The notes beneath the pieces were generated by a model. The model worked only from the letters and a program-made list of their open reading frames with translations. It was not told the DNA's origin and did not search any database. Both the position numbers and the translations under genes were made by a program. A DNA stretch of 25,078 bases from a virus, in the IMG/VR virus record IMGVR_UViG_3300034061_002000, positions 1 through 25,078 of that record; one strand, written 5' to 3'. Positions 5,703 through 13,198 of the stretch are shown one piece after another (position 1 is the stretch's first letter; every line of letters begins with the position of its first letter).

Positions 5703-6147
5703 AATCTGTTATTGCAATAGCTAAGGTCTTCTGATTGAACGGTGCGTTTTTTCGGAAGGCCTTATTGCGTCTTACTGACGTTGGTATTGGTTCTTCACCT
5801 GTCAGCTTCTTATAGATAGACGTAATCATTTTCTTGGTCTTAAATGACACCTCATACAGCTGCCCCTCATTATAATTTTTCTGTCGCCATTCACTGATCC
5901 ATCCATCCTTCAGTAATCTGTTGAAGCGTTCTTTATCCCAGGTCATGAAGTTTTTATATTCGTCAAAGTCTGACTTTCTGAATAATCTATTGCCATGTAA
6001 AAAGAACAGCATCTCAAGATCTGACAGTGTGACGCCATAGTTAACTTGGGCCCAACGTCTAACAATTGCCCACTCTGTAAGAAAGTCATACTTCAGCGGT
6101 TCGCGTTGTATTATTCTTTCGTATATTATTGTTTTTCTAACTTTCAT
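5662..6147 (-). CDS. Probable winged-helix (MarR-like) transcription regulator
   Basis: A 161-residue basic protein read opposite to its neighbours. Residues about 40-115 follow a winged-helix layout: helix LSDLEMLFFLHG, a linker, a helix FDEYKNFM, a likely recognition helix DKERFNRLLKDGWI, then a beta wing around WRQKNYNEGQLYEVSF and a final helix KKMITSIYKKLTGEE. The C-terminus is Arg/Lys-rich. I recall similar unnamed proteins annotated as MarR-like regulators in Bacteroidota phages, but this is memory. It is transcribed from the palindromic promoter at 6148-6165 with a leader of only a few bases, and could bind that palindrome to control itself and the rightward genes. Its 3' end overlaps groES antisense. 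Confidence 0.65.
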   Translation of the reverse strand: MKVRKTIIYERIIQREPLKYDFLTEWAIVRRWAQVNYGVTLSDLEMLFFLHGNRLFRKSDFDEYKNFMTWDKERFNRLLKDGWISEWRQKNYNEGQLYEVSFKTKKMITSIYKKLTGEEPIPTSVRRNKAFRKNAPFNQKTLAIAITDFNRRRKQRPSPEL

Positions 6148-6165
6148 TATATTTGTACAAATATA
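6148..6165. promoter_or_regulatory. Divergent promoter on a perfect 18-bp palindrome
   Basis: TATATTTGTACAAATATA is perfectly self-complementary, so a TATATTTG -7 element appears on both strands, back to back. A TTG lies at 6129-6131 for the rightward direction (16-base spacer), and CAA at 6186-6188 gives a leftward TTG (20-base spacer). The leftward ATG (6147) abuts the palindrome and the rightward ATG is at 6172, so both mRNAs would be nearly leaderless. A dimeric repressor bound to the palindrome would block both directions. Confidence 0.65.
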
Positions 6166-6171
6166 TTGATA

Positions 6172-6342
6172 ATGGGACTATATAGCAACATTCACGCAAA
6201 AAGAGAGCGAATTAAGGCTGGATCAGGCGAGAAGATGCGTAAACCAGGCGAGAAGGGAGCACCTACTGCTCAGAGCTTCAAAGAAGCCGCTAAAACAGCA
6301 AAAGATGGCAAAGGATCCAAGACTAGAAAGAGCAGGGGTTAG
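6172..6342 (+). CDS. Small basic conserved phage protein, 56 aa
   Basis: A 56-residue Lys/Arg/Gly-rich protein starting MGLYSNIHAKRERIKAGSGE, a sequence I recognise as a widespread small protein of unknown function in phages, usually MGLYxNIHAKRxRIxAGSGEKMRKPGxKGAPT. I chose ATG 6172 over earlier in-frame ATGs because the family begins there and because the palindromic promoter ends just upstream. Its 3' end overlaps the next gene by 38 nt in another frame. It is probably disordered or nucleic-acid binding; function unknown. Confidence 0.85.
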   Translation: MGLYSNIHAKRERIKAGSGEKMRKPGEKGAPTAQSFKEAAKTAKDGKGSKTRKSRG

Positions 6343-6610
6343 TGGCTTTAATAAGCCTAAGCGAACTCCAGGTCATTCCACAAAGAGTCATATTGTGGTT
6401 GCTAAAGAAGGTGATCAGGTGAAGACTATTCGTTTTGGACAGCAGGGCGTTAAGACCAATCAGACGGTTGGTCAGCGTGAGGCATTTAAGAGTCGTCACG
6501 CAAAGAACATATCTAAGGGTAAGATGAGCGCTGCTTATTGGGCTGACAAGGTGAAATGGAGTCCAAGCAAGACTGCATCTCCTAGTACTAAATGGAAAAA
6601 GGGATCATAA
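6305..6610 (+). CDS. Conserved small phage protein (DUF6321-like), 101 aa
   Basis: A 101-residue basic protein with the recognisable pattern DPRLERAGVSGFNKPKRTP, THS-to-HIVVAKEG, VKTIRFGQQGVKT and FKSRHAKNISKGKMSAAYWA. This matches, from memory, a widespread phage family of unknown function (DUF6321) that usually accompanies the MGLYxNIHAKR protein found immediately upstream here. No membrane segment. It overlaps both neighbours (38 nt upstream, a TAATG stop/start downstream), so the three are one translational unit. A virion or DNA-associated role is likely but unproven. Confidence 0.85.
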   Translation: MAKDPRLERAGVSGFNKPKRTPGHSTKSHIVVAKEGDQVKTIRFGQQGVKTNQTVGQREAFKSRHAKNISKGKMSAAYWADKVKWSPSKTASPSTKWKKGS

Positions 6611-6990
6611 TGGATTACAATAAGATACCATTCAAGAACGCAGACATTGACTTCATAGGAAAGAAGAAGCGTATTCGCGATATGCGTGGTGATGAGTATG
6701 TCAACATGCCTAACGGTGAGGTATCATCACACTTAATGTCTAGCCGCGGAAAGGAGGCATTCCCGACTGTTTTCCCTAATAAGCCTGGGTCACATGAATA
6801 CAAAGATTGGACTGATATGCCTAATACATCTGAGGCATATGCTGAGGCTAAAAGAAGGGGAGAAGTAGTTAAATTTGCAACTGAAAAAAGAGCTGAGAAG
6901 ATGGCATTTGGCGCCTGGAAGAAGGGCGACGCTAGAAAAGAAGCAATGCGTAACTATGATAATTATAAGAAATCACAAAGGTCTAGGTGA
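6610..6990 (+). CDS. Basic conserved phage protein, 126 aa
   Basis: The start is taken as the ATG overlapping the upstream stop (TAATG at 6608-6612) rather than the in-frame ATG 18 bases earlier, giving 126 residues. The N-terminus (MDYNKIPFKNADIDFIGKK) resembles that of the 2011 protein. Residues about 34-86 carry a pattern I associate with small phage proteins: NGEVSSHLMS, then FPTVFPNKPG, then EAYAEAKRRGEVVKF. The last feature recurs in the 2615 protein. The C-terminus is Lys/Arg-rich. Function is unknown; linkage with the small basic phage proteins around it suggests a structural or packaging-related role. Confidence 0.75.
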   Translation: MDYNKIPFKNADIDFIGKKKRIRDMRGDEYVNMPNGEVSSHLMSSRGKEAFPTVFPNKPGSHEYKDWTDMPNTSEAYAEAKRRGEVVKFATEKRAEKMAFGAWKKGDARKEAMRNYDNYKKSQRSR

Positions 6991-7183
6991 TACAGTCGCG
7001 GCTATAGCTGAGACCGTAGGTATCAAGACACTAGTCGAAGCAGTGACTGATGACTGCGGATGTGGTCAAAGACAAGAAGCTCTTAACGATCCAAACCTAT
7101 TAATAAATAAAATGTTCTATGGGACAAAGCAAGACATCGAAGTACTACGCAGCCAACCCGAAGGCAGCGGAGAAGAGGCGTGA
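6956..7183 (+). CDS. Small conserved phage protein with DCGCG motif, 75 aa
   Basis: I place the start at ATG 6956, inside the end of the previous gene (35-nt overlap), because the family-like sequence begins there: KGLGDTVAAIAETVGIKTLV, then DDCGCGQRQEALN. I recall this as a recurrent small protein of large phages (GLGDTVxxxTxxTGIKxxV with CGCGxRQ). The two cysteines in CGC could bind a metal or iron-sulphur group, but that is only a possibility. The last 21 codons overlap the next gene in another frame and may be less constrained. Function unknown. Confidence 0.7.
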   Translation: MIIIRNHKGLGDTVAAIAETVGIKTLVEAVTDDCGCGQRQEALNDPNLLINKMFYGTKQDIEVLRSQPEGSGEEA

Positions 7184-7379
7184 ATATCAGCGTGAGTTGA
7201 ACTCCACTGAGGAGCGCAAGAAATACCGGGCTGAACACACAAAAGCTCGTCGTGCCAATGGCATCGACGGTAAGGGAGGCCCTGACATGAGTTCCACAAA
7301 AAGTGGTAAATTTGTAAAAGAAAAACCAAGTAAAAATCGTGCTCGCAATGGCTCAAACGGCCGCAGCACTAAAAAATAA
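7119..7379 (+). CDS. Small basic conserved phage protein, 86 aa
   Basis: An 86-residue Lys/Arg-rich protein with YYAANPKAAEKRREYQREL followed by EERKKYRAEHTKARR and a Gly/Ser/Lys-rich tail ending SNGRSTKK. The pattern YYxxNPxAxxKKxxYxxxxxxxxER is familiar from small unknown proteins of phages, often found with the DUF6321-like and GLGDTV proteins seen just upstream. It is predicted to be helical then disordered, with a probable nucleic-acid affinity. It overlaps the upstream gene by 65 nt. Confidence 0.8.
   Translation: MGQSKTSKYYAANPKAAEKRREYQRELNSTEERKKYRAEHTKARRANGIDGKGGPDMSSTKSGKFVKEKPSKNRARNGSNGRSTKK
7307..7314 (+). promoter_or_regulatory. Possible internal -7 element
   Basis: TAAATTTG inside the end of the 7119 gene, about 70 bases before the 7385 gene that opens the appendage block. 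It matches TAnnTTTG but lies within coding sequence and has no clear -33 partner, so it may be chance. Confidence 0.25.
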
Positions 7380-7384
7380 GTAAG

Positions 7385-7651
7385 ATGGCATATCAAAAAT
7401 TACAGGCAGAACGCGCAGCAGTAGTTACACCTAGCAACACTGTTGACATTCCATACATCGGTGGTGACGGCACTACTCCATCATGGCCTTGCGTCCTTTA
7501 TATCGGAGGATCTGGTAACGTAAGAGTTCTTACAGCAGGTGGTGATGACATAACGTTTTTCAATATGGCTGCTGGTTCATTCCTGCCTGTTCAAGTAACT
7601 AGAGTATTTGCTACAAATACCACAGCTACTAACATTGTAGCCCTTTGGTAA
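7385..7651 (+). CDS. Small beta-rich putative virion protein, 88 aa
   Basis: An 88-residue protein lacking a signal peptide, composed of strand-like segments with GG turns: PCVLYIGGSGNVRVLTAGGD, ITFFNMAAGSFLPVQVTRV and a C-terminal TNTTATNIVALW. The pattern LYVGxxGxxxVxTxGGDxVxFxxVxxGxFLPVQVxxVxxTxTxATxIxALW is one I know from small phage proteins next to structural genes, where a decoration or spike role is suspected. It is followed after 1 nt by the large fibre gene, consistent with a virion surface component. Confidence 0.7.
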   Translation: MAYQKLQAERAAVVTPSNTVDIPYIGGDGTTPSWPCVLYIGGSGNVRVLTAGGDDITFFNMAAGSFLPVQVTRVFATNTTATNIVALW

Positions 7652-7652
7652 G

Positions 7653-9749
7653 ATGATTGGTCTTGGTATAGCTAATTCTTTAGGTGTAAACCTATCAGGA
7701 ATAAATCCTGCTGCTAAGTCATTTGTATCAGCTACTGGAATAAGCGGTCCTAATGAAGTTAAGGCTATTAATGATCTAGTGAACGGTCTGCAAGCTGACG
7801 GGATATGGTCTAAAATGAAAGCGGTGTATCCTTTTGTTACTGATAATAGAAACTTGCTTGGATATACTGAGGATTTTGGTAATGCCTATTGGACTAAACA
7901 AAGTGCAACGGTTTCTACAAATACAACTACAGCTCCAAATGAAACTTTAACTGCTGATACATCTGCATTTAGTTCTACTGTACAATCTTTTGTTAGAGCA
8001 TCAAGTATCTCCATAAATTCAGGTCAGACATATACAATAAGCGTTTATGTAAAAAAATCAGCAAGTAGCGGAGCAAACAACATAAGAATTACAACTAATG
8101 ATACAATTGCTTGGAATACGGGTATATCACAAAAATTTGCTTTAACTAATTCTTGGCAGAGAATAACTCTCACAGGTGTTTTAACAAGTAGTGTTAATGT
8201 TTGTCACATTGTTTTTGGTTCAACAGGTATAGATGGTAATGTTGATGCTACTTGCGGTGGTAATGTAGATATGTGGGGAGCGCAACTCGAACTCGGCTCT
8301 ACTGCTACAACATACCAACCAATATCAACTACTCAGCAAGCATACATAGCAAACCAATTCAAATACAACCTTGTCAATCCACTTGATACGGATGCTGCCT
8401 TTAGACTTGTGTTTAACGGAGGATGGACTCATTCAAGTTTGGGAGCTACTCCTAACGGTACGAATGGTTACGCTGATACGAAGTTAACACAAACTGCCGC
8501 AGGAATGTTTAGTAATTCACATTTCAGTTTTTATTCAAGGACAAATAGTACAACTGCAATTGCCCAAGTTGAAATGGGTGTAGGTTTAACTACGGGTACA
8601 ACTTATTCGAATTTATTAATGCGACTTGACACGGCTACAAGTTATGTTGGTGGTACCGTAGGAAGCAGAAACGCTTTATCAACTTCAGCAAATTCGACTG
8701 GACACGTTATTGTAAATGGTTTAAGTGCATCTGCAAAAGCGTTTAAAAATGGCACTTTGATTGCTACTGATACAGCTACTCAAACTGGTGTATTAAATAC
8801 ATTGCCAATTTATATAGGTTGTCAAAATGCCAATACTATCGCAACTAATTTTTCAAGTCGTCAAGCAGCATTCACCTCAATTGGAGATGGTTTAACCGAT
8901 ACCGAAGCAGCTAACCTATACACACGAGTTCAAACGTTTAACCAAGCATTAGGACGTCAGGTTGGTGTGCCTATCGTTTCTGATGCCGATGCTCAAGCGT
9001 TTTTAAACTCAGCAGAAATTACGGACTTAACTCAAGCTAACGCAATCAACACGCTTGTTACTGATTTAAAAGCACAAGGTTTATGGACTAAAATGAAGGC
9101 AGTCTATCCGTTTGTAGGTGGTACGGCATCAACTCACAAATGGAATTTAAAAGACCCAAGAGACCTTGATGCTGCGTATCGCTTGGTGTTTAATGGTGGG
9201 TGGACACATAGCTCAACTGGTGCTACTCCTAATGGAACAAATGGTTTTGCTGATACCAAGTTGAATGATTTATCGGTTATGTCTGATTCGTCAAATAGTT
9301 TAGGTTTTTATTCAAGAACAAATAACTCTTTGTTAAATTGTAATGATATAGGGGCTTATGATGGTTTATATTTTACAGGATTAAGGTTTAATAATAATAA
9401 TACAACTTCATTTGCTCATAATGGCACAGATGGAGCAAGTGGAAGTGCCGTTTTATTTAATAGCACATTATCAAGCGCGGCATTTTTAACACAAAGCAGA
9501 ACAAGTTTAACATCGTTAAAATTTATACGAAATGGCGTTGTGTTGGCGTCTACAACAAATACTAAAACGGGAATAAATGCTAATCAAACATTTTATGTAG
9601 GTGCCACAAATGGCTTGTTTGGCGCGCAACAATATGGCAATAGAGAATTGGCATTAGCATATTTTTCAAACGGTTTAACAGACACCGAAGCAGCAGCACT
9701 TAACTCAGCAGTACAAACATATCAAACAACTTTAAATAGAAACGTATGA
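7653..9749 (+). CDS. Tail-fibre or surface protein with duplicated module and CBM-like insert
   Basis: A 698-residue Thr/Asn/Ser-rich, beta-dominated protein with no signal peptide. It contains two copies of one module, about residues 31-440 and 455-698. Each begins with AIN-LV--L-A-G-W-KMKAVYPFV, continues with D-DAA-RLVFNGGWTHSS and GATPNGTNG-ADTKL, and ends with GLTDTEAA-L---VQT. Copy 1 carries an extra segment, about 65-230, starting NLLGYTEDFGNAYWTKQSAT and ending VDMWGAQLELGSTATTYQP, which resembles carbohydrate-binding beta-sandwich domains of phage appendages. The role is most likely host-surface binding. It overlaps the next gene by 4 nt (ATGA). Confidence 0.75.
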   Translation: MIGLGIANSLGVNLSGINPAAKSFVSATGISGPNEVKAINDLVNGLQADGIWSKMKAVYPFVTDNRNLLGYTEDFGNAYWTKQSATVSTNTTTAPNETLTADTSAFSSTVQSFVRASSISINSGQTYTISVYVKKSASSGANNIRITTNDTIAWNTGISQKFALTNSWQRITLTGVLTSSVNVCHIVFGSTGIDGNVDATCGGNVDMWGAQLELGSTATTYQPISTTQQAYIANQFKYNLVNPLDTDAAFRLVFNGGWTHSSLGATPNGTNGYADTKLTQTAAGMFSNSHFSFYSRTNSTTAIAQVEMGVGLTTGTTYSNLLMRLDTATSYVGGTVGSRNALSTSANSTGHVIVNGLSASAKAFKNGTLIATDTATQTGVLNTLPIYIGCQNANTIATNFSSRQAAFTSIGDGLTDTEAANLYTRVQTFNQALGRQVGVPIVSDADAQAFLNSAEITDLTQANAINTLVTDLKAQGLWTKMKAVYPFVGGTASTHKWNLKDPRDLDAAYRLVFNGGWTHSSTGATPNGTNGFADTKLNDLSVMSDSSNSLGFYSRTNNSLLNCNDIGAYDGLYFTGLRFNNNNTTSFAHNGTDGASGSAVLFNSTLSSAAFLTQSRTSLTSLKFIRNGVVLASTTNTKTGINANQTFYVGATNGLFGAQQYGNRELALAYFSNGLTDTEAAALNSAVQTYQTTLNRNV

Positions 9750-9994
9750 AATTAGCAGACATCACAACCGAAGATATCACCACCTTAGTAGGACTTTTGA
9801 CTGAGGTGCAAAAAGACGAATTAGTCGGAGTTTACTACTCTGCTGACTCAATCTACAATCCTATTCAAGATATAGACGATAATTGGATAATTTCAGTAGA
9901 AGAAATGATTTACACCACTAACGAAGAGACGTTATGGGTGAAAGACCTTGACTTAATCACATACAAACCTAAACCAACTCCATCACCATTCTAA
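9746..9994 (+). CDS. Small acidic protein after the fibre gene, 82 aa
   Basis: An 82-residue acidic protein, MKLADITTEDITTLVGLLTE at the N-terminus and a Pro-rich end (KPKPTPSPF). It overlaps the fibre gene by 4 nt and the next gene by 1 nt. Small acidic proteins directly after fibre genes are sometimes fibre-assembly factors, but no diagnostic motif is present, so that is only a positional guess. Confidence 0.7.
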   Translation: MKLADITTEDITTLVGLLTEVQKDELVGVYYSADSIYNPIQDIDDNWIISVEEMIYTTNEETLWVKDLDLITYKPKPTPSPF

Positions 9995-10317
9995 TGACCG
10001 GAAAGTTTACAAATCAGGGAACACTATCAGTATCAGGGACTATATTACATACGGCCCCTGATAACAACGTTTCTGAAATTCGTTTACTTCGATTTAACAA
10101 TCCGGCAGCCTATACGTTGACATTAAGGAAGTATACGGCTGGTGTTCCGACGCAGGTATATTCAATCAATCTAGCAGCCGGTGATACTATCACTGATTCT
10201 TTTCAATATTTTTTAGACGAGAACGACTACATACATGCCACATCAAGTGTTGCAGGTACAACATTTATAGTTGAGGGTGAGGACATGCCTAACATAAATG
10301 TTGTAAGATGCAAGTAG
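9994..10317 (+). CDS. Small beta-rich structural protein, 107 aa
   Basis: A 107-residue beta-rich protein with strand-like segments (IRLLRFNNPAAYTLTLRKYT, VYSINLAAGDTITDSF, TTFIVEGEDMPNINV). The arrangement resembles small virion-surface or baseplate proteins, but no family is recognised. It starts on the last base of the upstream stop codon and overlaps the large fibre gene by 10 nt. Confidence 0.7.
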   Translation: MTGKFTNQGTLSVSGTILHTAPDNNVSEIRLLRFNNPAAYTLTLRKYTAGVPTQVYSINLAAGDTITDSFQYFLDENDYIHATSSVAGTTFIVEGEDMPNINVVRCK

Positions 10318-11993
10318 TTGATGTAAATGGTAATATGTTTGGCTATGATCACTTAGAGATCATAGGTATAGATGGGAAGCCTAAAACGCCACCTTTTAGC
10401 ATTACCATTGGTACTACAGCTATATTAGGTGGCACAGTCGGTAGAGTATTATTTGAGGGAGCCGGTAATGTAGTTCAGGAATCTGCAAATCTATTTTGGG
10501 ATAATATAAATGGAAGGTTAGGCATTGGAACTAGTAGTCCAGCTGTCTCTATAGATGCTAGAAATGGATTTAATTTATATACATCTGGAGCAGCGGCAGG
10601 ATCTCATTATCTTGAAGCATTTTCAACAACTAGTACAGATGCAACTTTAAATTTTAGAAGAACAGCTGGAGCAAATGGTTTATACAGATTTACATTAACT
10701 GGAGCTCAATTAAATTCTGATAATACAACAGGTGAGTGTCAATTAAGAGCTGCTAATAGTTTCTTTTGGTCTATTTATTCTAATGGGTTAGAAAGAATTA
10801 GAATACCATTAACGGGAAATATTCTTATAGGAACAACAACAGATGCTGGCTTTAAATTAGATGTTAACGGCACTGCTAGAGTTCAGGGAGTTATTACAGG
10901 AAGTGTAGGTAGTGGCTCATTAACATTAGGCGCTGCTTCTGCAAACCAAACAGCAATAGCAGTAACAGGATATTTTACAGGTAATGGCGCTATAACCACT
11001 AGTAATAGTAATGGTAGAGGTTTTAACGCGAATATAGGAGCCCAAAATACAGGTATAACCGTTACTTATAATGGTCTTGCACAAGGTCAAACAGTTATAA
11101 ATAGTTATTTTTTAGTAAGCGGCAATATAAATCTTGTAGATGGAGCAATTGATCTTAACGGATTTAATTTTACTCCAACAATAGTAAGTGAAGTAGGCGC
11201 TACTATTAAAGCATTCTCTAGTAGTTTGAGTGCAGCTTCTAATCATTATAATTTATACTTATCGGGAACTGCTCAAAACTATATTGCAGGAAATGTAGGA
11301 ATAGGAACTACAAGTCCTTCTCAAGTATTGCATGTTGCAGGAAATGCTAGAGTTACAGGAGCTATATACGACTCAACTAATTCTCCAGGAACATCTGGCC
11401 AAGTATTATCATCCACAGTTACAGGAACTGCATGGGTAGCAGCAGGAGGAGGAGGAGGAGGAGGAGGAGGTGGTATTCATGCTTTATTAGGCCCTAAAAC
11501 TGGATTTGTAGTTAGTAACAATTTAACATCAACGGGAATGGGGTCTACCATTCAAGTTACAAATAGACTAATGTCAAGTCCGTTTATACCAGCTAAAACT
11601 TTTACATCGTCAAGCCTAACTTTTAGAGTTTTTCAAGCTGTTGCTTCAGCTTTATCTAAGATTATGATTTATTCGGATTTAAACGGATATCCTAACACAT
11701 TATTATTTGAAAGCGCAAATATTGATTGTTCAACAACTGGCACAAAAACAATATCAACTTCATTTACATTTACAGCGGGTACTATTTATTGGCTGACATT
11801 TTGGACTAATTCAACACCAACTGTTTTTACAATAGCTTCAACAAATATGTATGCAATTAGAACACAAGGCGCTGTGCCAAGTCCAGCAAATTTAGTTTCC
11901 GTTACTCTTACATACGGAAGCGCTCCTACAACTTTAACTGGCACTGCTGAATCAAGCCAAGCAATGCCATTCATTGGTATAACACAAGCCTAA
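10308..11993 (+). CDS. Tail-fibre protein with GIGT repeats and polyglycine hinge
   Basis: A 561-residue fibre-like protein. Three copies of a shaft repeat occur at about residues 71-84 (LGIGTSSPAVSIDA), 171-194 (NILIGTTTDAGFKLDVNGTA) and 328-351 (GNVGIGTTSPSQVLHVAGNA), the GIGTxxPxxxLDVxGxAxxxG type common in fibres and adhesins of Bacteroidota and their phages. Ten glycines (380-389), eight of them encoded by GGA, form a flexible hinge before a C-terminal beta domain (390-561) rich in Ser/Thr that is the likely receptor-binding head. It lacks a signal peptide and lies amid virion genes. It overlaps the previous gene by 10 nt. Confidence 0.8.
   Translation: MQVVDVNGNMFGYDHLEIIGIDGKPKTPPFSITIGTTAILGGTVGRVLFEGAGNVVQESANLFWDNINGRLGIGTSSPAVSIDARNGFNLYTSGAAAGSHYLEAFSTTSTDATLNFRRTAGANGLYRFTLTGAQLNSDNTTGECQLRAANSFFWSIYSNGLERIRIPLTGNILIGTTTDAGFKLDVNGTARVQGVITGSVGSGSLTLGAASANQTAIAVTGYFTGNGAITTSNSNGRGFNANIGAQNTGITVTYNGLAQGQTVINSYFLVSGNINLVDGAIDLNGFNFTPTIVSEVGATIKAFSSSLSAASNHYNLYLSGTAQNYIAGNVGIGTTSPSQVLHVAGNARVTGAIYDSTNSPGTSGQVLSSTVTGTAWVAAGGGGGGGGGGIHALLGPKTGFVVSNNLTSTGMGSTIQVTNRLMSSPFIPAKTFTSSSLTFRVFQAVASALSKIMIYSDLNGYPNTLLFESANIDCSTTGTKTISTSFTFTAGTIYWLTFWTNSTPTVFTIASTNMYAIRTQGAVPSPANLVSVTLTYGSAPTTLTGTAESSQAMPFIGITQA
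11445..11468 (+). repeat. (GGA)8 microsatellite in fibre gene
   Basis: Eight consecutive GGA triplets followed by two GGT codons encode ten glycines. The unit is three bases, so slippage would lengthen or shorten the hinge without breaking the frame. Confidence 0.95.
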
Positions 11994-11996
11994 ACA

Positions 11997-12155
11997 ATGC
12001 CACAAGTAAGAAACGAAATATATGACGACAACGGACTTGTAAGAGTCGAATACATTGAGGTTGACCAACCAACCGCAGAGGAGCTTATTGCCCAAAAGGA
12101 AGCTGAGTTATTAGCCGTATTTGAAGAACTCAAAAGATTAAAAGAAAAAATATGA
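11997..12155 (+). CDS. Small acidic coiled-coil protein, 52 aa
   Basis: A 52-residue protein starting MPQVRNEIYDDNGLVRVEYI, with a C-terminal helix rich in Glu, Lys and Leu (EELIAQKEAELLAVFEELKR) likely to form a coiled coil. It begins 3 nt after the fibre stop and overlaps the next gene by 4 nt (ATGA). Short helical proteins of this kind behind fibre genes may be assembly partners. This is a positional inference only. Confidence 0.7.
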   Translation: MPQVRNEIYDDNGLVRVEYIEVDQPTAEELIAQKEAELLAVFEELKRLKEKI

Positions 12156-12421
12156 AAACACAACCACAACAGGGGGTAGCTATTGAACCAGTAGTATTCC
12201 CACTTAACCAAGGAACTGCGACACAGATGTCAGTTCTAATTCTTAATTTTACAACTGAGGCAACTACTTGCGAAACTTATTGGCAATTGCTAACCGAGGA
12301 CAACAAGCAGCTTTCACAAGGTAACTATACCTTAACTGAAGAACAATTCGCAGCTTGGGGTACAGATAATAATGTTGTAAATCAGTATGTTGCTGATGAT
12401 ATTGGAGTAACAATCTTATAA
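12152..12421 (+). CDS. Hypothetical protein, 89 aa
   Basis: An 89-residue protein of mixed strand and helix character, with SVLILNFTTEATTCETYWQL and YTLTEEQFAAWGTDNNVVN. There is no membrane segment or signal. It resembles other small unknown proteins found between fibre genes of Bacteroidota phages, but I cannot name a family. It overlaps the upstream gene by 4 nt. Confidence 0.7.
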   Translation: MKTQPQQGVAIEPVVFPLNQGTATQMSVLILNFTTEATTCETYWQLLTEDNKQLSQGNYTLTEEQFAAWGTDNNVVNQYVADDIGVTIL

Positions 12422-12432
12422 AAACAAGAACC

Positions 12433-12576
12433 ATGATAACGTTAAACGAAGAACAAGTAAAGCAAATTGAAGCACTATTGGCGGAGATGCCTGGTAAGTT
12501 CTGTATTCCTATGTTGAATATTCTGAATGCTGCTTCTAAGCTAGCTGAAAACGAAGAAGAAGATGATACCATTTGA
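12433..12576 (+). CDS. Small helical protein, 47 aa
   Basis: A 47-residue helical acidic protein, MITLNEEQVKQIEALLAEMP followed by a second helix and an EEEDD tail. The leader is AAAACAAGAACC, A-rich. Its end overlaps the next gene by 14 nt in another frame, and the gap to the previous gene is only 11 nt, which supports its being a real member of the operon. Function unknown. Confidence 0.65.
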   Translation: MITLNEEQVKQIEALLAEMPGKFCIPMLNILNAASKLAENEEEDDTI

Positions 12577-13198
12577 TCAAAAGTTTCATACAGTCCCTGG
12601 ATTTGTACAAACACAGGAAAAGGGATCAGCATTAGCTAACTCACAACGTGAGATTTATACAATGCAGGATATCATTAGCACTATTGGTGCTTCAAAACTT
12701 TTTGCACAGACATCTAATAGTATACCGGTAACAGCAACTACGGTTGAGACCACGGTGATAGATGGAGGTGTTGGCACACTATCTGTTCCAGCAAATGGAT
12801 TTCAAGTAGGTGACAGCTTTTCTGCCGTTTTAAGCGGAATAATTAGCTCTGCAAATAATGAAACAATTAGATTTAAGTTAAAGTCTGGCTCAGTGATATT
12901 AGGAGATTCAGGGTTAATAACACTACCTACTACTACAAATAAACATTGGGATCTTCATGTCTTATTTACAATTAGATCTATAGGAGGCCCGGGTGTTGCA
13001 CAAATAATGACGTCCGGTGCCTTGACTTACTCCAAGGACTCATCTAATGCATTTGAAGGGCAAGACTTTAGCTCTCTTAATAATACCACATTTAATACCA
13101 CTACGCCAAACACATTAGATATTACAGCTCAATGGGGTTCAAATAATGCAGCAAATAATATATACAGTCAGATTTTCATCCTTAACAAGATATACTAA
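12563..13198 (+). CDS. Virion appendage protein with shared N-terminal module, 211 aa
   Basis: Residues 6-36 (QKFHTVPGFVQTQEKGSALA, then NSQREIYTMQDI) match the N-terminus of the protein at 16790 in 27 of 31 positions, while the rest is unrelated. The remainder (about 45-211) is a Thr/Ser/Asn-rich beta-sandwich-like domain with TVETTVIDGGVGTLSVPANG and a C-terminal IYSQIFILNKIY. The layout suggests a conserved virion-attachment segment joined to exchangeable outer domains. It abuts the lysis cassette, overlapping the spanin-like gene by 1 nt. Confidence 0.7.
   Translation: MIPFDQKFHTVPGFVQTQEKGSALANSQREIYTMQDIISTIGASKLFAQTSNSIPVTATTVETTVIDGGVGTLSVPANGFQVGDSFSAVLSGIISSANNETIRFKLKSGSVILGDSGLITLPTTTNKHWDLHVLFTIRSIGGPGVAQIMTSGALTYSKDSSNAFEGQDFSSLNNTTFNTTTPNTLDITAQWGSNNAANNIYSQIFILNKIY

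Noticed and set aside
6046-6342. Longer 98-codon version of the MGLYSNIHAKR gene
   Set aside because: The extra N-terminal codons run through the divergent promoter and the 5' part of the leftward gene. The family begins at MGLY, so ATG 6172 is preferred.
6875-7183. Longer 102-codon version of the DCGCG gene
   Set aside because: The first 27 codons lie within the 6610 gene and are not family-like. The start at 6956 fits the conserved region.
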